NCBI GenBank assembly: GCA_944470555.2 | Contig: OX104130.1 | Span: 74,281,160 to 74,345,159 of the forward strand | DNA length: 64,000 bases | Direction of reading: 5' to 3' | Source of the DNA: Heterobilharzia americana | Taxonomy: Eukaryota; Platyhelminthes; Trematoda; Strigeidida; Schistosomatidae | Shown: positions 11,398 to 23,885 of the stretch, in pieces | Position numbering within the stretch: the stretch's first letter is position 1 | How the letters are laid out: every line of letters starts with the position of its first letter | Position numbers and translations under genes: made by a program | Notes under the pieces: model-generated | The model's input: only the letters and a program-made list of their open reading frames with translations | Told to the model about the DNA's origin: nothing | Databases searched by the model: none

Positions 11398-11874
11398 TTG
11401 ATCACAAAAATGACAAGAAAGGTTATTCCAACGGCTAACAAGAAACCTGTATGGATTGGGGTACAATTTAGAGGTGATGCGTTCAGGGAGATATTAACTC
11501 AAAAACTACACAGATTAGTTCGCGGAACTTTCAACTCTGGTAAATTACAAATTTCGCTTCCCCCATCCAAAATGGTGATGCCCAAACCGAAAGATGAATT
11601 ACCTAGACTGGTTACTTCCTATTATGTTTATCATTTTGACTGCTATTGTGCGAACAGTTACATCGGTCGCTGCTCTAGGAATTTAATTTCCCCTTCTTGT
11701 GAACACCTTCCAGCGTGGTTGAGTAAATGTGTAGTAAAAACCATTACCATTTCCATGTTAGCACACTTGGTTGAACCGAACCAAAGAGTGAATTTGAATG
11801 AGTCGTTTTCCATTCTGTATCACGTTCACATTAACCTTACCAAGAGGTGCATGGCTCAGGATACTTCAGACTGA
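11398..11874 (+). pseudogene. PLE C-terminal domain with GIY-YIG endonuclease
   Basis: A 158-codon open stretch containing RGDAFREILTQKL, a TFNSGKLQ segment, and then YYVYHFDCYCANSYIGRCSR, the GIY-YIG motif (YVY about 30 bases before YIG). It is followed by an EHLPAWLSK segment and AHLVEPNQRVN. This is the nuclease that canonical PLEs use for target cleavage. The reading continues past a stop to ELCVQK at about 11910. It belongs to the element begun at 7140. Confidence 0.8.
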
Positions 11875-12271
11875 AGAAGTAGTAGCAATCAGAAACAAAC
11901 AATTTGAGTTGTGTGTTCAAAAGTAGCAAGTGTTCCCTCTACAATTAGCGTGGCCGTGTTCAGGATACATAGCGTCCTTCGCCAGACAATCTAATTTCAT
12001 ACTGTAGATACCTTTTCTTCCCTATAATTTAAAATAATTTTAACAAATTCTCTCAACCTATTTTGTGCTTCTTAGTTTATTTCTTCCTGCTCTCGTAAAC
12101 ACCTTCCTATTCTTCTTACTAAACTACCACCTTATAGTGTTATATAAGCCATATAATCAACTAGATAATAAATTATTTTAAACTGAATCCTAGTAACAAT
12201 TTATTCCATCATAACCTTTCATACATGATAAGTGAAATCCTTTTATTGCCGACCTGTAATTCATACTGGGT

Positions 12272-12377
12272 GATGATTGAAGGTGAAATGAAAATTTGGA
12301 CCATGGCCGGATTCAAACCCGCGATCGCCAGGCTTCTATCCCCACGCCCTATCAATTGAGTTTCACCTTCAATCGTC
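12272..12377 (-). repeat. tRNA-like sequence between short inverted repeats
   Basis: Arms of 17 bp (12272-12288 and 12361-12377, one mismatch) flank about 72 bp. On the minus strand this reads like a tRNA: an A-box-like ACTCAATTGATAGGGCG and a B box GGGTTTGAATCC. I cannot fold a convincing acceptor stem, so it is a tRNA-derived repeat or pseudogene rather than a working tRNA. Confidence 0.45.
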
Positions 12378-12419
12378 AACTAGTATAAATACTAGTCTGC
12401 CAAACAACGGCTATCTCAG

Positions 12420-12780
12420 ATATTCTAATGATGTGTAATTCATCAGTTTGTACATATAACTGTGGCATCTGAAGAAGAAGTTATCGAAAAGTATATTTTT
12501 CTGTTCCCTAAATGGCTTTTTAATCCTAAATCGTATAGCAAAATCATTGGTAATCCACATAACATAAGAGAATTCGTCACAGAAAGAGGTAAGAAAAGTG
12601 GGAAAAGGAAAACAGTTATAACACATATATAAAAAGTTAAGTAATTATAATGAAATTATGATAGGATTAAATCGTAGTTACTAAGGCAGTAGGAGACTCA
12701 TTACAGCTATGTGTGAGTTAACAACTATGAAATCACAATTCTGGAACCTTCTAAAATCTTGGTGAGCAAAAACATCGGAC
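12420..12780 (+). repeat. repeat block shared with 14335-14510
   Basis: Short ordered similarities (GATAATCCATGTAACAT-like, then GTAAGAAA/GTTAGGAAGAG, then a 'tcatagtcatcaaggcac'-like part) link this block with 14335-14510. They are probably parts of the same PLE family, but no protein can be read. Confidence 0.35.
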
Positions 12781-12984
12781 AAGAGCATTTTGGGGATATT
12801 CTACAAAATATATACTGTATATATGTACATATGCTCTAGGGTTTTTGGAGAATATACAGTCTTTGTGGCTTCTATTATTCAAACCCTAGCTACATAGTGA
12901 ACGACACTGTCATATCTCATTGCATCTAAGAATTAAAAAGTACGTGTGATGACATATAAATAGGGAGGACTCATAGATCCATTC

Positions 12985-13270
12985 TGGTTAGGGTCTCGGA
13001 ATATATTCCAAAGTGGCTTCAGAAGCAAATCAAATCACCTGAATCCATTAACGTAGGTAGCAGACGTCCAAGTTCTTCGATCATGAAACATATCATTGAA
13101 ACAGGTCACAGGATTGTCGTAGCCACTTCATTTAGACCTATTTACAAAACGTATTGAGGACGGATTCCTAGATTTATTGAAGTCATAGGTATTAGGAAGT
13201 TCAAACCACCTTTGTGCGTTCAAAGACAATTTGTTATTACATTGAATCTCCCTTGGTGAACTGGACTGTG
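12985..13270 (+). pseudogene. PLE extreme C-terminus relic
   Basis: Reads EYIPKWLQKQ, SSSIMKHIIETGHRI, FRPIYKT and, after a stop, KFKPPLCVQRQFVITLNLPW. The PPLCVQ..LNLPW signature is the end of PLE proteins here, and the piece at 63640-63930 ends the same way. Confidence 0.7.
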
Positions 13271-14234
13271 AAAACCAAATTCAATGTACTATTATTGTCG
13301 CTCTATTGATTTTCAGTGTTATTCGCCTTTAATTCAACCTTCCTACATGATCACTTTCCATTCTCTCACCCCTTATCTTCATCGATTTTCATCTAAATAC
13401 CTATCATAAGTACGTGTGTGATTAGATAGTTTGAAATGTGTTGTGAAAATACACTACACGGTTCTAACACTTTACGTCTTCTTATTGTTTTGTTGAAAAC
13501 AAAACGTTAGGATGAATTACTAGAGAGAAGCTCACAAACTGATTGACGATATTTACCAGTATGCGAACTAGAATAAAAGATGAGGAAATGAGGGAAAATG
13601 TTGAATTCGACACTGCCGAAACTGTCCAACTTGACGGTGAAATAAGAATGGATAGTTAATATTTCTAAACAACCTCTGTCAACGATAAATTACAACTTAG
13701 TACTGAAAAGATTGAAGTGAAACAATGAGAGTATGAACAAACTGAATTTCTGTGCATCGATGATATCTTCACTGAAAAGCTAAAGATCAACTTAAGAACA
13801 ATAAAAATAACTAGTGGAAATTATATAAAATCGTCGCTTACTAAACAAACATCAAAGAATTGATAACGCTGAAATAGCTGCTGACTGACAGCATTCTTAC
13901 TGTCAACTTACAACAAAAGAAGAACAGCCATCATCAAGAAAATAAAGCAAATCAAAAGAGATGAAGAACCTTTGAATGGGGAACGCGTTTATCAACTCCA
14001 TAAATAGAAGTTGAATCAAATAACTACAAAATCAGATTTGCAGGAAATTGAGTAACTCTATAAAGGCTGATCAAATCATAACGTAAAAAAAAATGGTGGA
14101 TAACTACCAGTTTGTGATTCTCAACGAAGAGAGTGAAGAAGGAAGATAACGAAATAATGATCTGTTTAAGTGGAACTTCATTCTTTGTGTCGATAGATAC
14201 AAATCTGGACAAAGTGTGAAGAACGAAGTTTTCA
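13271..14234. other. intronic sequence, probably decayed PLE
   Basis: PLE 3' flank up to about 13500, then AT-rich sequence with short lysine- and isoleucine-rich open pieces that might be a PLE N-terminal region. I cannot identify it firmly. Confidence 0.3.
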
Positions 14235-14510
14235 GAATCAGATGATATCATCATTCTGTTTCACAAGTACTCTTCAGCTGTATACGGTCTAAAAGTACAA
14301 CAAATATTTGGATATAGAATATTTTAAAATCAGAATACTAATAATCTTAAGTTGTACAACAAAGTCGTTGATAATCCATGTAACATGTTAGAGAATTAAT
14401 TGTAAAGTGAGCTAAGAAATGTTAGGAAGAGAAAACAAAATGAAAATGGAAATTCAAAGACGATCAGATCATAGTCATCAAGGCACAGAGAGATTAATCA
14501 CACTCTCCAT
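14235..14510 (+). repeat. PLE-related repeat block
   Basis: AGAATCAGATGATATCATC followed by ACTCTTCAGCTG matches 7157-7205 just upstream of the PLE RT start, so this is likely the same 5' region from another copy. Confidence 0.5.
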
Positions 14511-15699
14511 CTATGTACAAAGGCCAGCTTGAAAGCGTTTTAGTGCAATCGATTACGTGAAGTGCATTAGTTCATACACTCTCTCTACGTTAATTATTTC
14601 AAAAGTACTCGACGTTTCAACCTCATATCCTTGTGTGTACAAAGTGTCTGGTGATTGAAATGGTTAAAATTCCACTTCTTTTCAAGTAGAACTTCTTTGA
14701 GATATGCTGAGCAAAACAAGTGGATGCTATCCTTTCAGTTCTTCCTTCAAATTTTGCGAAAAGGAACAGTAAATATTCCTGTTTTTATGGTGACTAAAAT
14801 TTCCAAAATAATACGGAAATTATTGTTCAAAGTAATTTCCGTGAATATCTTCACCATCATATCAGAGGGGGGACTTTGCGAACACAAGTGTTCAGATAAG
14901 CCACACACACACAAACACGGATAGAAACTTTTAACTTCAGAATCAATCATCTTAAAGTTCACAGTAAATTTTATTTGCAAACACTTTTTTCTAGAGCCAA
15001 GAATTATCCATGCATAAAAGCACTATGGAGAGTGAAAGAGAGACATCGACGAAGTTCTCAACAGTCCTTTCACCTCAAGCGATCAGGTAGATTACTTTAT
15101 CCTGCATAAGGATTTATCTCAGAAACCGTCAGTCAACTTCTTCGTCACTTAAATTTGAAATGGTGCACAAACCGATGAAATCTTTGTAAATTATTCTGTG
15201 CTAACCAATAAATCCATTGACAAAGGAAGATAAGAAGAACATAATTAAGCAAGCTATATTCTCAAAAACTTCACGAATACCATCTGACAGTAAAATGATA
15301 TGATATATCATTCCAAATCTCAGTGAATGTAGATCATTACAATGGGAACTTTGATCTGTAAAATTTAAGAATACCGTACTGACCAAGTTTGACAGACACG
15401 AGGATACAGACTCAATCCATGATCCACTTAAGAAAGCGAGCATTTGTTAACAAACTGGAAATTGCTCAATGGAATCAACATTCAGGCTCACCATTTGTAA
15501 CTAATCAAACAACTTTCCCACCATAAAGATTCTCTACAGTGTTATTTAATAAAGTTTAGTGTCAGATAGGTCAAAACGTGGTAGAAATCTCTTCTCCAAG
15601 TTACAAGTGATCAACACTAGAGGTCTACAAAACACTATCTAAACATTCATGCGAGCATTGAAAAAGCCTTACTTTCTCATGAAGTCAATGCAGACGGTG
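14511..15699. other. intronic sequence, unassigned
   Basis: Open stretches of 70-90 codons exist on both strands, but none resembles a known family and none has splice-compatible TRPM content. Confidence 0.4.
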
Positions 15700-16198
15700 T
15701 CATCGAGGTTGTGGATCTTCATCGACTGAGATGGTTGGGACATATGTTATGTATGCCTAGTCGCCGTCTGCCTCGTCACACAATGTTGGCTGAAGTAGGT
15801 CCAGGCTGGAAATAGGCCCAAGGTGGCCAGACTAAAACATGGCACAAATGCATGAAGTCTCTGAATGTTGGTTTCAGCCATGTAGGACGATGCAGACTAG
15901 GTGGCTGGGGTCCACGGGACAAGAGGAACCAGTGGTTGGAGACTCTAGGGGGTATGGCTCAGAACCAATGTCAGTGGTGCGGATGTATCCCCAAACATTA
16001 TCCTCATCTTAAGTACACTATACCGAATCTCACCACTTTCTCTTTTTTCGTACTTCATATTTCTCTTGACTGAATTTTCTTATCTTCATCTTGCGCCTCA
16101 CTGCCTTTTTACTTGATGTAGTGATATGAGGTGTGGCAACTCGGAGCGTTGTGCAGTAATGCCTGGTCCTATGTTGATCTGGATGGATGATGGATGGC
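15700..16198 (+). mobile_element. RTE family B LINE 3' fragment
   Basis: Reads DLHRLRWLGHMLCMPSRRLP, then MLAEVGPGWK, an in-frame TAG, AQGGQTKTW and CRLGGWGPRDKRNQWLETLG. This is the C-terminal region of a second RTE-type family, also at 38513 and 53480. The 3' end is CCTGGTCCTATGTTGAT plus a GGATGATGG-type tail. Confidence 0.8.
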
Positions 16199-18108
16199 AG
16201 ATGGTGTCACTAAGCCTGAGTGATGAAGTGCTCATGATCAACTATCAAAGCTCAAGACCCGGGTTTCATCTAAGTAATTTAGGCCGATAATCTTGAGATA
16301 TCTAACCTTTTACCGTTACTCAGATCTCATGATTCTCGATTTTCAAGCTTCCCGAATCACAATGAAACATTGCATTGCCAATTGAACTACTTTTGAATAC
16401 TAAGTAGGCTGATGTATCTTCATATTTATTACCGATAAGACAGTAAAGGTGAATTTCCAAGTCGTTTAAAATATTTAAGATAAAAGTATGGTCAATCGAA
16501 GTGACTTATTCCTTCCATTAAACCGATGAAATCGTGAATTTTAATCGAAAGAAGTGGAATGTGGTCGTACCAATGACAAATAGTAATTAGTGCTGAAGTT
16601 TGCAGAATTTCGATGACAGGAAGTGAGTAAATTTGTTTTACGAAAAATTGAAATCGATTCGAAATCCAAGCAGTAATGTTGCGCGCATTCCTGCAGCAGG
16701 CAGTGAGCAACACATTTTGTATAAAGGCTAGTGATACTAACTGACTCACTTAACCACGCTAGGTGGGTCCATGTTCGTACCCCAGAAAGGTATTCTACAC
16801 ATCCTTACGTGAAAGAGGTCTCTAATCAGAAACTTTGCGCACTAGTGCAATTTCTTTCATAATAACCCTTTAGCTTTCTTCCAACTCAATCTCAATACAA
16901 CCAGGACCATTCGTTGAGGTAGGCAGGTGTTCAGAATGGGCAAACACTTGGTCAAGATATGTAAGTCAGTGAAGGTCAACAACCTCATAGGGGGGTTCAT
17001 CTTACTTGCTTAGTATACCTCACTTGACTTCAATATCCTTAACATTGTGATCCCACCACATATGAACAGTGTTACGGAAACGTCTTACATCTAAACTCGA
17101 GGTCTTCTTATGTTCCTCACTTTTATTGGTGATGTCCGATTGCGGTACGATAGGATAAATCAGAGTTCTGTGAAGTATGCTCTTCTTTCGATATGTAGTT
17201 GAAAATCTCACTGGTGTCAGTGACAGCATAGGTTTGAAACTACCGAGAGGATTCCATTAACAAGCGGTCAATTAGGTTTCATGCAACTTCACAAGTAAGC
17301 GAAGTGGTCAACGTATGCCAGCACTTCACTAGTGTGGACTAGCGCTAAAGCAATAAGCTACGTATGACACGCACCAAACGCTTATCAGGAATACTCGCTC
17401 AAAACATTCGGAGCGTCCGATATTCCATTAGTATCTTCGACTAACATTTTTACGTCATCGAAGTACTATAGCTCAACCAAGTTATCTATTAGCATTGAGT
17501 CGGTTACTCAGAAGTTGGAGGTAAATTTGACCACACTTATTAGTACTTGTGTAACAAAGTTAAACAGCACTATTAAAAGCGGATATCCTTGGCGGCTACC
17601 ACTGGTTTTCATTACTTTGAAGAGACAGTAATACGTAAGCTCTTAAATTGTTGCGATGGTTCAATCGAACAGCTTTGATTAACACAGTTTACCCTTTCAA
17701 AATTCATTTCAGATAGACATTGTAACAAAATCTCTTGAGCAGCATGGGCAAATCTCTTACTTAAGTTCACTATCAGCCACTGGTACTTATGTCTGCATTC
17801 TCATACCTAAAGAAAAGTAGATATACACGATAAATATGCATTCGTGTAGACTTAAGGTCTATATGTTCTTCGAAGTTACTAAAATTAGGCTTATTTCCCT
17901 TCGCTTATTATAAAATTAGTTCTATCTCTCCTTATAAACTAAAATGATCAACGATCTGGAGAAATAGGATTGTTCTACATCCAATTTCAATGCAGTATCC
18001 AATACTTACCACTTATTCGAGACCTCCATTTTAAGTTATCTATAGGGGCGAACCCTTTGACCTTGCTGCTTTCTTCTCTTCAAGCCGTCTTAACTCAGAG
18101 TTAGAAGG

Positions 18109-18111
<3 letters not shown>
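16199..18111. other. intronic sequence; possible decayed element on minus strand
   Basis: No gene recognised. Between about 16850 and 17800 the minus strand has short pieces (VKFTSNF, GILSVVSN) in an order faintly like a BEL/Pao retroelement RT. Too weak to call. Confidence 0.25.

Positions 18112-18159
<48 letters not shown>
18112..18159. repeat. (TA)n microsatellite
   Basis: Uninterrupted TA run of about 48 bp. Confidence 0.95.
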
Positions 18160-18162
<3 letters not shown>

Positions 18163-18486
18163 GTTTTGAGACTAGTTGATCAGCATTTGAAGGCTTGTTG
18201 AAAACGTTAACAAACTTTCCCGTAAAACCTGAAGGGTTTTAAAAGGGAATGAGAATGACCGTCTAATAGGAAGCTTCCCAAATGAAAATCAACATTCTAG
18301 GTCATCAGCCTCTAACGTAGAAGTTTTTGTATTTACTTTTTTACTTCATCTCTCTGTGTGATCAAGAGAAACCTTATTGGACAATTTTTTCTTACATTTG
18401 ACCAATCAGAATAAGTTATTTTACTTTTGACCTAGTGACTTTATATGTTCATGAAAAGTGAATATAAATGGTGGGTATTTGTGTGG

Positions 18487-21400
18487 TAACCTCGCCTGGT
18501 TAACTAGTTTACTAGTTACTAGCCGGTCCTAAGCCCCGGTAAAGAGGGAAGGTTGGGCATAGGGCTAGCAACCCTACCCCGTAAAACAAATCTAACCGCT
18601 AAACAAACTTCAAAGCACAAACAAAATATAAAAAATGAAAACAAACTTATTCCCCGCTGGAATCGGAGAGGCGAAATGACGCCAGTTGGTGAAAGCCTTC
18701 GGGAAGCCAATTGGCCGATGTGTCTTCTCTCTCTCGATGAAAGCGAAAGTAAACGTGGGGACATGGAATGTCCGCACGATGTTTGAACCCAGTAAGGCAG
18801 CCCAGATTGCAAAGGAGATGAGAAGGTATCACATCGAAGTGCTTGGGATTTGCGAAAGCAGATGGAATGGGAGTGGACTCTCCAAACTGTCAACTGGAGA
18901 ATCAATAATCTACTCCGGTCACCCAGACGCCAACCACGAGCACACTGAGTTATGGAGTGGCTATCATGATGTCCTCAAGAGCATCGAAGGCTCTCTCTCA
19001 TGCAGTGGGAACCAATCTCCTCCAGGATCATGACAGCAAGATTCAACTCAAAAGGAAGAAAGGTCACAATCATACAATGTTATGCACCTACAAATAATGC
19101 AGAGCAAGAGAAAAAGGAGGATTTCTACAGACAACTTCAATCAACACTGGACAAGACGTCAGTTGGCGATATCAAAATTCTAATGGGCGACATGAATGCC
19201 AAACTGGGAGGGGACAACACGGGAAGAGAACTAACCATGGGTCGAGAGGCACTAGGTGAAATGAATGAGAATGGAGAATTGTTTGCAGAATTCTGCGCAT
19301 TCAACGATTTGGTGATTGGAGGCAGTGTGTTCAGGCACAAAGATATCCACAAAGCGACATGGATTTCACCAGATGGACACACTAAAAATCAAATCGACTT
19401 TATCTCAATCTCAAGAAAATGGAGACGCAGTCTACTTAACACAAGGTCAAGAAGAGGAGCAGATGTAGGTTCAGACCACTCACCATCTGGTGCAAGGAAC
19501 CTTCCAAATCAAGTTAAAAGCCTTCAAGGAAGCTGGTGATAGACCTCAACCCAAGTACAACACTCGGAAACTGAAGGATGAAACTACAAAGGAGATCTTC
19601 AAGGCAGCCATCAAGACAAAATGGGAGACATCGAGGAACATCCCTGAAGAAACCTGTGTGGAAGAACACTGGAAGTCTTTGAAAGCTATGTGGAAAGAAA
19701 CCTGCACAACAGTATTAGGAAGGAAGAAGGTGGAAGACAAGGAATGGATCTCGACAGATACCTGGAAGCTGATAGAGGAGAGGAGGATGGTGAAGCAGAA
19801 GATAAACCAGTGCAAGGATGCTCAACGACAAGAGGAACTGAGCACAATGTATAAAACACTGGACAAAGAAGTGAAGAAGAGTGCACGCAAAGACAAAAGA
19901 CACTTCTACGAAACACTGGCAAGTGAAGCAGAACAGGCTGCAGGTAAGAGAGACCTGACGACATTGTATCAAATAACCAGGTTGCTATCAGGGAAGAGAC
20001 CAACACAGATGAAACCAATAAAAGATGAAGAAGGGAATTTAATTACAAAAGAAGAGAAACAGAGGAAACGATGGGCCGACCACTTCAAGAAGCTCTTGAA
20101 TCGACCACCACCTGCACTTCGTCCAGAAATACCACCTGCAGCCGCTGAACTACAAGTGAACATAAATCCCCCAACGAAAATGGAAGTCCTGAACGCCATA
20201 AAGCTACTGAAATGTGGGAAAGCAGCAGGACCAGATGGGATACCGCCAGAAGCACTGAGAACAGATGCAGAGACAACAGCGGCCATGCTCACACCACTAT
20301 TGCAGAAGGTGTGGAAGGAAGAGAAGGTACCTGACGATTGGAAGAAGGGTTACCTTGTCAAACTGCCGAAGAAGGGAGACCTCAGTGTTTGCAAGAACTG
20401 GCGCGGAATCACTCTCCTGTCCACCCAGAGCAAGTAAAATATTAAGCCGCATCATCCTGGAGAGGCTAAGGGATGCACTGGATTCAAAACTACGACCGGA
20501 ACAGGCAGGCTTCAGGAAGTACAAATCATGTGCAGACCAAATTGCAACGCTTCGTATCATCATAGAACAGAGCATAGAATGGCAATCAGCTCTCTACCTC
20601 ACCTCAACTTCATCGACTTTGAGAAGGCCTTTGACAGCGTCGACCGACAGGTAATTTGGAAACTGCTTCAATACTACGGAGTACCGCAAACCTTTATCCG
20701 CCTCATTCAACAACTATATGAAGATGCCACATGCCAAGTAATCCACAATGGGAAGCTCAGTGATGCCTTTGAAGTGAAGACAGGAGTGAAACAAGGTTGC
20801 CTACTATCCCCCATGATATTCCTTATTGTGGTGGACTGGATCATGCAGCAAACAGTAGGCAGCGAGAAGAGGGGGATACACTGGACGACGGAAAAGAACC
20901 TAGAAGACTTGGATTTCGCCGATGACTTATGCCTAATGTCACACAAACTTGAAGATCTGCAGGCAAAAACTAACAAGTTGATAGAAGAGGCAGCGAAGAC
21001 GGGACTTCAGGTGAATATAGAGAAGACAGAAGTGATGAAGATACCGCACCACCACCATCAACAACAACAACAAACTCCAATCACCACCAACGGGAGAAAC
21101 TTGAAGGAAGTAACCTCCTTCACTTATCTAGGAAGCACTGTTTCAACTACAGGCGGGACGGACGAGGACGTCAAAGTCAGAATCGGAAAAGCAAGACAGG
21201 CGTTCATTAGCCTGAAACCAGTGTGGAGATCTTCTGCACTCAGCATGCGGAACAAGATACGGATTTTCAACACCAACGTCAAGTCAGTGCTCTTGTATGG
21301 CTCAGAGACTTGGCGCGCCACGAAAGGCATTTCCAAGAAACTACAGACATTCATCAACAACTGCTTACGCTCGCTGCTGAAGGTCAGATGGCCAGAAAGA

Positions 21401-21732
21401 ATAAGCAACAAGGAACTCTGGGAACGAACCAACCAAGAACCTATCACGCAACAAATATGCAGAAAGAAGTGGAGATGGATTGGGCATGCACTGAGAAGGC
21501 CGACTGAGGACATCACGCGTCAGGCCAGCACTCGAGTGGAATCCCCATGGGAAGCGACGAGTTGGACGTCCGAGGGTGACATGGAGGAGGTCGTGCGAGG
21601 AGGAAATGAGAGCTTGTGGGCTGTCGTGGAACCAGGTTCAAAAGATCTCGGAGAACAGAGGTCACTGGAGACGTGCTACTGAAGCCCTATGTTCCACTAG
21701 GAACCCAAGGGACTAATAATAAAATAATAATA
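18487..21732 (+). mobile_element. full-length RTE-clade LINE, copy 2
   Basis: Bounded by ATTTGTGTGG at 18477-18486 and 21733-21742. It begins (T)AACCTCGCCTGG and ends in a TAA-type tail. It is collinear with copies 1 and 3 and nearly identical to them. It has the longest open RT half of the three (19490-20437), because the codon that is TAA in copies 1 and 3 is GAA here. Confidence 0.93.
18737..21682 (+). pseudogene. RTE endonuclease/reverse transcriptase, frameshifted (copy 2)
   Basis: Endonuclease pieces at 18737-19033 and 19000-19539 (VGTWNVRTMF, QCYAPTNN, GDMNAKLG, IHKATWISPDGHTKNQIDF), linker plus RT start at 19490-20437, and the rest of RT at 20528-21682 with FIDFEKAFDSV, GVKQGCLLSP and DFADD. 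Breaks lie at the same places as in copies 1 and 3, including the four extra bases after LLSTQS and the five extra bases before NFIDFEKAF. The C-terminus goes out of frame at the CAGGCCAGCACTCGAG region. Confidence 0.88.
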
Positions 21733-21742
21733 ATTTGTGTGG

Positions 21743-22586
21743 AATAAAGTGTCTTCCTTACAGTCACAGGCCGGTTTAGCCTTCTGATTCTCACCGTTTC
21801 ATGAGATATAAGGTATTAAAGAAGAACTGTGGCTATTCGTATCCGGTCAAATTGTCTCATCGCCCTAAATCCTTTGTGTATGTGTTATTATTTACTCGGT
21901 CACTTCACTGGCCTTCTAGATATATCAACAACTTATAGCCTAATTATGAACGAATCGAAAGAAAATGAGTGTGAATCTTCGACATTTGGAAATTCTTTTG
22001 TCCGATAAGTAACACTTATAGTTCAGTGAATCCATCAGGTCAGTGTTCATCGATTTCTAAGAGTTCTTCTCACACCTCTAATTTTCAGTTATTCTAATGA
22101 GTTTTGGGCTTAAATGGAGTTCAGCTTCTTAAAATTACTCATATACCTTACGGCTTCAATCATACTTTGCTTAAGAGATTGATTTCAAGAGGTGCATACT
22201 CACACTGTGTTATCCCATAAACCTAAATTCTCTGTTGATAGTCGTTACAGTGTTAAGATTAACTTGGATTTGGTCTGTAAAAGTCTCCCTGACAATGATA
22301 TCTAGCATGATGCTAAACTCAGTCTGCGAAGAACAGGGATGTTTATATATTGTCTTAGTTACTCTCAAGAATGAATTCGAAATGAGATGTGTGATGTATT
22401 TCTTAAGGCTTCAACAGAATAACACTGATAGCTTCTTGATAAATTAACAACTCTGATCCTAAATCAGATTATATATTAGAATACATCTGGAATTTTAGCC
22501 TAGGCCAAAATTTCATCTGAAATCTCAAACGGTATAGATGTTTACAACTTAAAGTTCCATTTCATGTTCCTTAATATTTTTTTTAG
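21743..22586. other. intronic sequence, unassigned
   Basis: Nothing recognised before the polypyrimidine-rich acceptor of the next TRPM exon. Confidence 0.4.
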
Positions 22587-22812
22587 TTCATTCGAAGAAA
22601 AAGCTGATCAAGTTCTCGAAGAGTGTTATCAAGAAGATCGTGGACGTACATTAGTTCTTTTGTACAGAAAATTAGAATTCTATGGAAACACTTCAGTGAT
22701 ACGTTTAGCTGCACGTGGCAAATGTATACGATTTATGGCTAATCCATGTTGTCAAGATTTATTATCAGGTGTATGGTCAGGGAATTTATCACCTAAGAAT
22801 ACTTGGTTACAA
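22587..22812 (+). CDS. TRPM channel exon (pre-S1 homology region)
   Basis: The acceptor is a T-rich tract ending TTTTAG at 22586, and donor GTAAGT starts at 22813. The exon encodes FEEKADQVLEECYQED, RTLVLLYRKLEFYGN, LAARGKCIRFMANPCCQDLL and GVWSGNLS. TRPMs have the same order: the FE..A..VL..CY helix, an L..WG/YGN turn, A....FxAH..CQ.LL, and W.G.L. The first T completes Arg with CG of 4653-4753, and the exon ends in phase 0. Confidence 0.93.
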
Positions 22813-23551
22813 GTAAGTACTGAAACTTTTGACTGATAAGTAAGGATTTTAGTATAGCAATCGGTAAAATCGGTGTTATTTAGTTGATGCTATTCAGGGA
22901 CTGATTGATTTTTAAGATAATTTTCATCTAGGATTGACAACAGCCACAAAACCATTGAAAATCTACGGCTGTTGGATAGCTTTTCTGTCTTAATTTTAAA
23001 CCTTTCAGCTGTGCAGGGAATGGAACCAAAGACTGTAAGGTCACCGAGGTAGGATATTACCATTAAGCCAATAGGTCAGGATCCAATATCCCACTTAATC
23101 CCACTTTTGTTGATTTATGATAAAGCGTGACGATGATCCAAGGTCATTAGTAGACTTGTGTTCTCACTTCTGACTTCATACATCATGATTTATCATTGAA
23201 ACTTTGGAAAATTCACCTCTGAACAAATCAATAAAAAAGGTGGTGTTTAGTCGGTCAACTTGCCTTTGTGTAACTCACTCAGCTTATCACTTCTGACTAA
23301 CCATTTAAGAAACATTGTTCTTATTGTATCAAGTAGAAAATTTCGGCTATCTCTGCTTAGCTTATGACTAAGAATCACTCTTTGTTTATAATCCATTGTG
23401 ATTTGGGGTCTTTCACAGACAGATAGGGAGAATGATAGTAAATTCAGATCTACATTGGTTACTTTCTAAAATTATAAAGTTTTAAGGTTTCAGAATAATA
23501 CTTTTATTTAATGCTAATTATGTTGTCTACGAAAAATTCTTATTTCTTCAG

Positions 23552-23653
23552 TTATTCCCTGCTATTTTAATGGGAATGTCATTGCCGATTGTAATTCCTC
23601 AATTTATAAAATATTCACACTCATTTGAAAATGGAGATTCGCCTACAAATCAG
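23552..23653 (+). CDS. TRPM channel exon (hydrophobic pre-S1 segment)
   Basis: Acceptor TTTCTTCAG ends at 23551 and donor GTAAGT begins at 23654; both ends are phase 0. It encodes a hydrophobic stretch (LFPAILMGMSLPIVIPQFI) followed by a polar part. TRPMs have a buried or membrane-touching segment of this kind between the homology region and S1. The intron before it is only 739 bp, the shortest in the window. Confidence 0.85.
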
Positions 23654-23719
23654 GTAAGTATAACTATTTAGAGATTTATTTATGATATCAAACATATTCA
23701 CATATTGATATTAATGGTG

Positions 23720-23885
23720 GATAGTGGTTAGTAGTGAAATGCAGGATACGCATTTCATCCTACTTACGTCTCGTCAGCTGGGTGTATTCGCCTCCAAGTG
23801 AGTGATGTTGTACCCACTAGGAATCGGGTCTCAGATATGATGAAATGAGGGTCCTGGATTTCACTACTAGTCACTATCCATTATT
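23720..23885 (-). repeat. Sm-alpha-like retroposon with degenerate hammerhead, antisense
   Basis: The minus strand has CTGACGA, GAAA, a two-pair stem III and cleavage C, but stem II (GACG...GGAT) no longer pairs. The ends carry the paired motif 'gatagtgactagtagtgaaatcc', typical of the family, as inverted or direct tails. Confidence 0.55.

Larger units (their letters stand above)
7140..11965 (+). mobile_element. Penelope-like element, split by two RTE insertions
   Basis: PLE coding is seen before the RTE (7284-7457: LLLKCTKNVNFILNGELYKQVDGVTM), after it (10719-10985: VDDTSILYE, then an AIKF-like MKFMLEE and a DGLIKRT block), and after a second small RTE fragment (11230-11965: YKRNF, CSEDTVKEEL, GIY-YIG, and an ELCVQK end). 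Joining across RTE copy 1 restores the order of PLE motifs, so the PLE was there first. Frameshifts and stops show it was or became inactive. Its 5' limit is unclear. Confidence 0.8.

Noticed and set aside
16850..17800. Possible BEL/Pao RT on the minus strand
   Set aside because: Only a few scattered short motifs agree and no catalytic YVDD is seen. Left unassigned.
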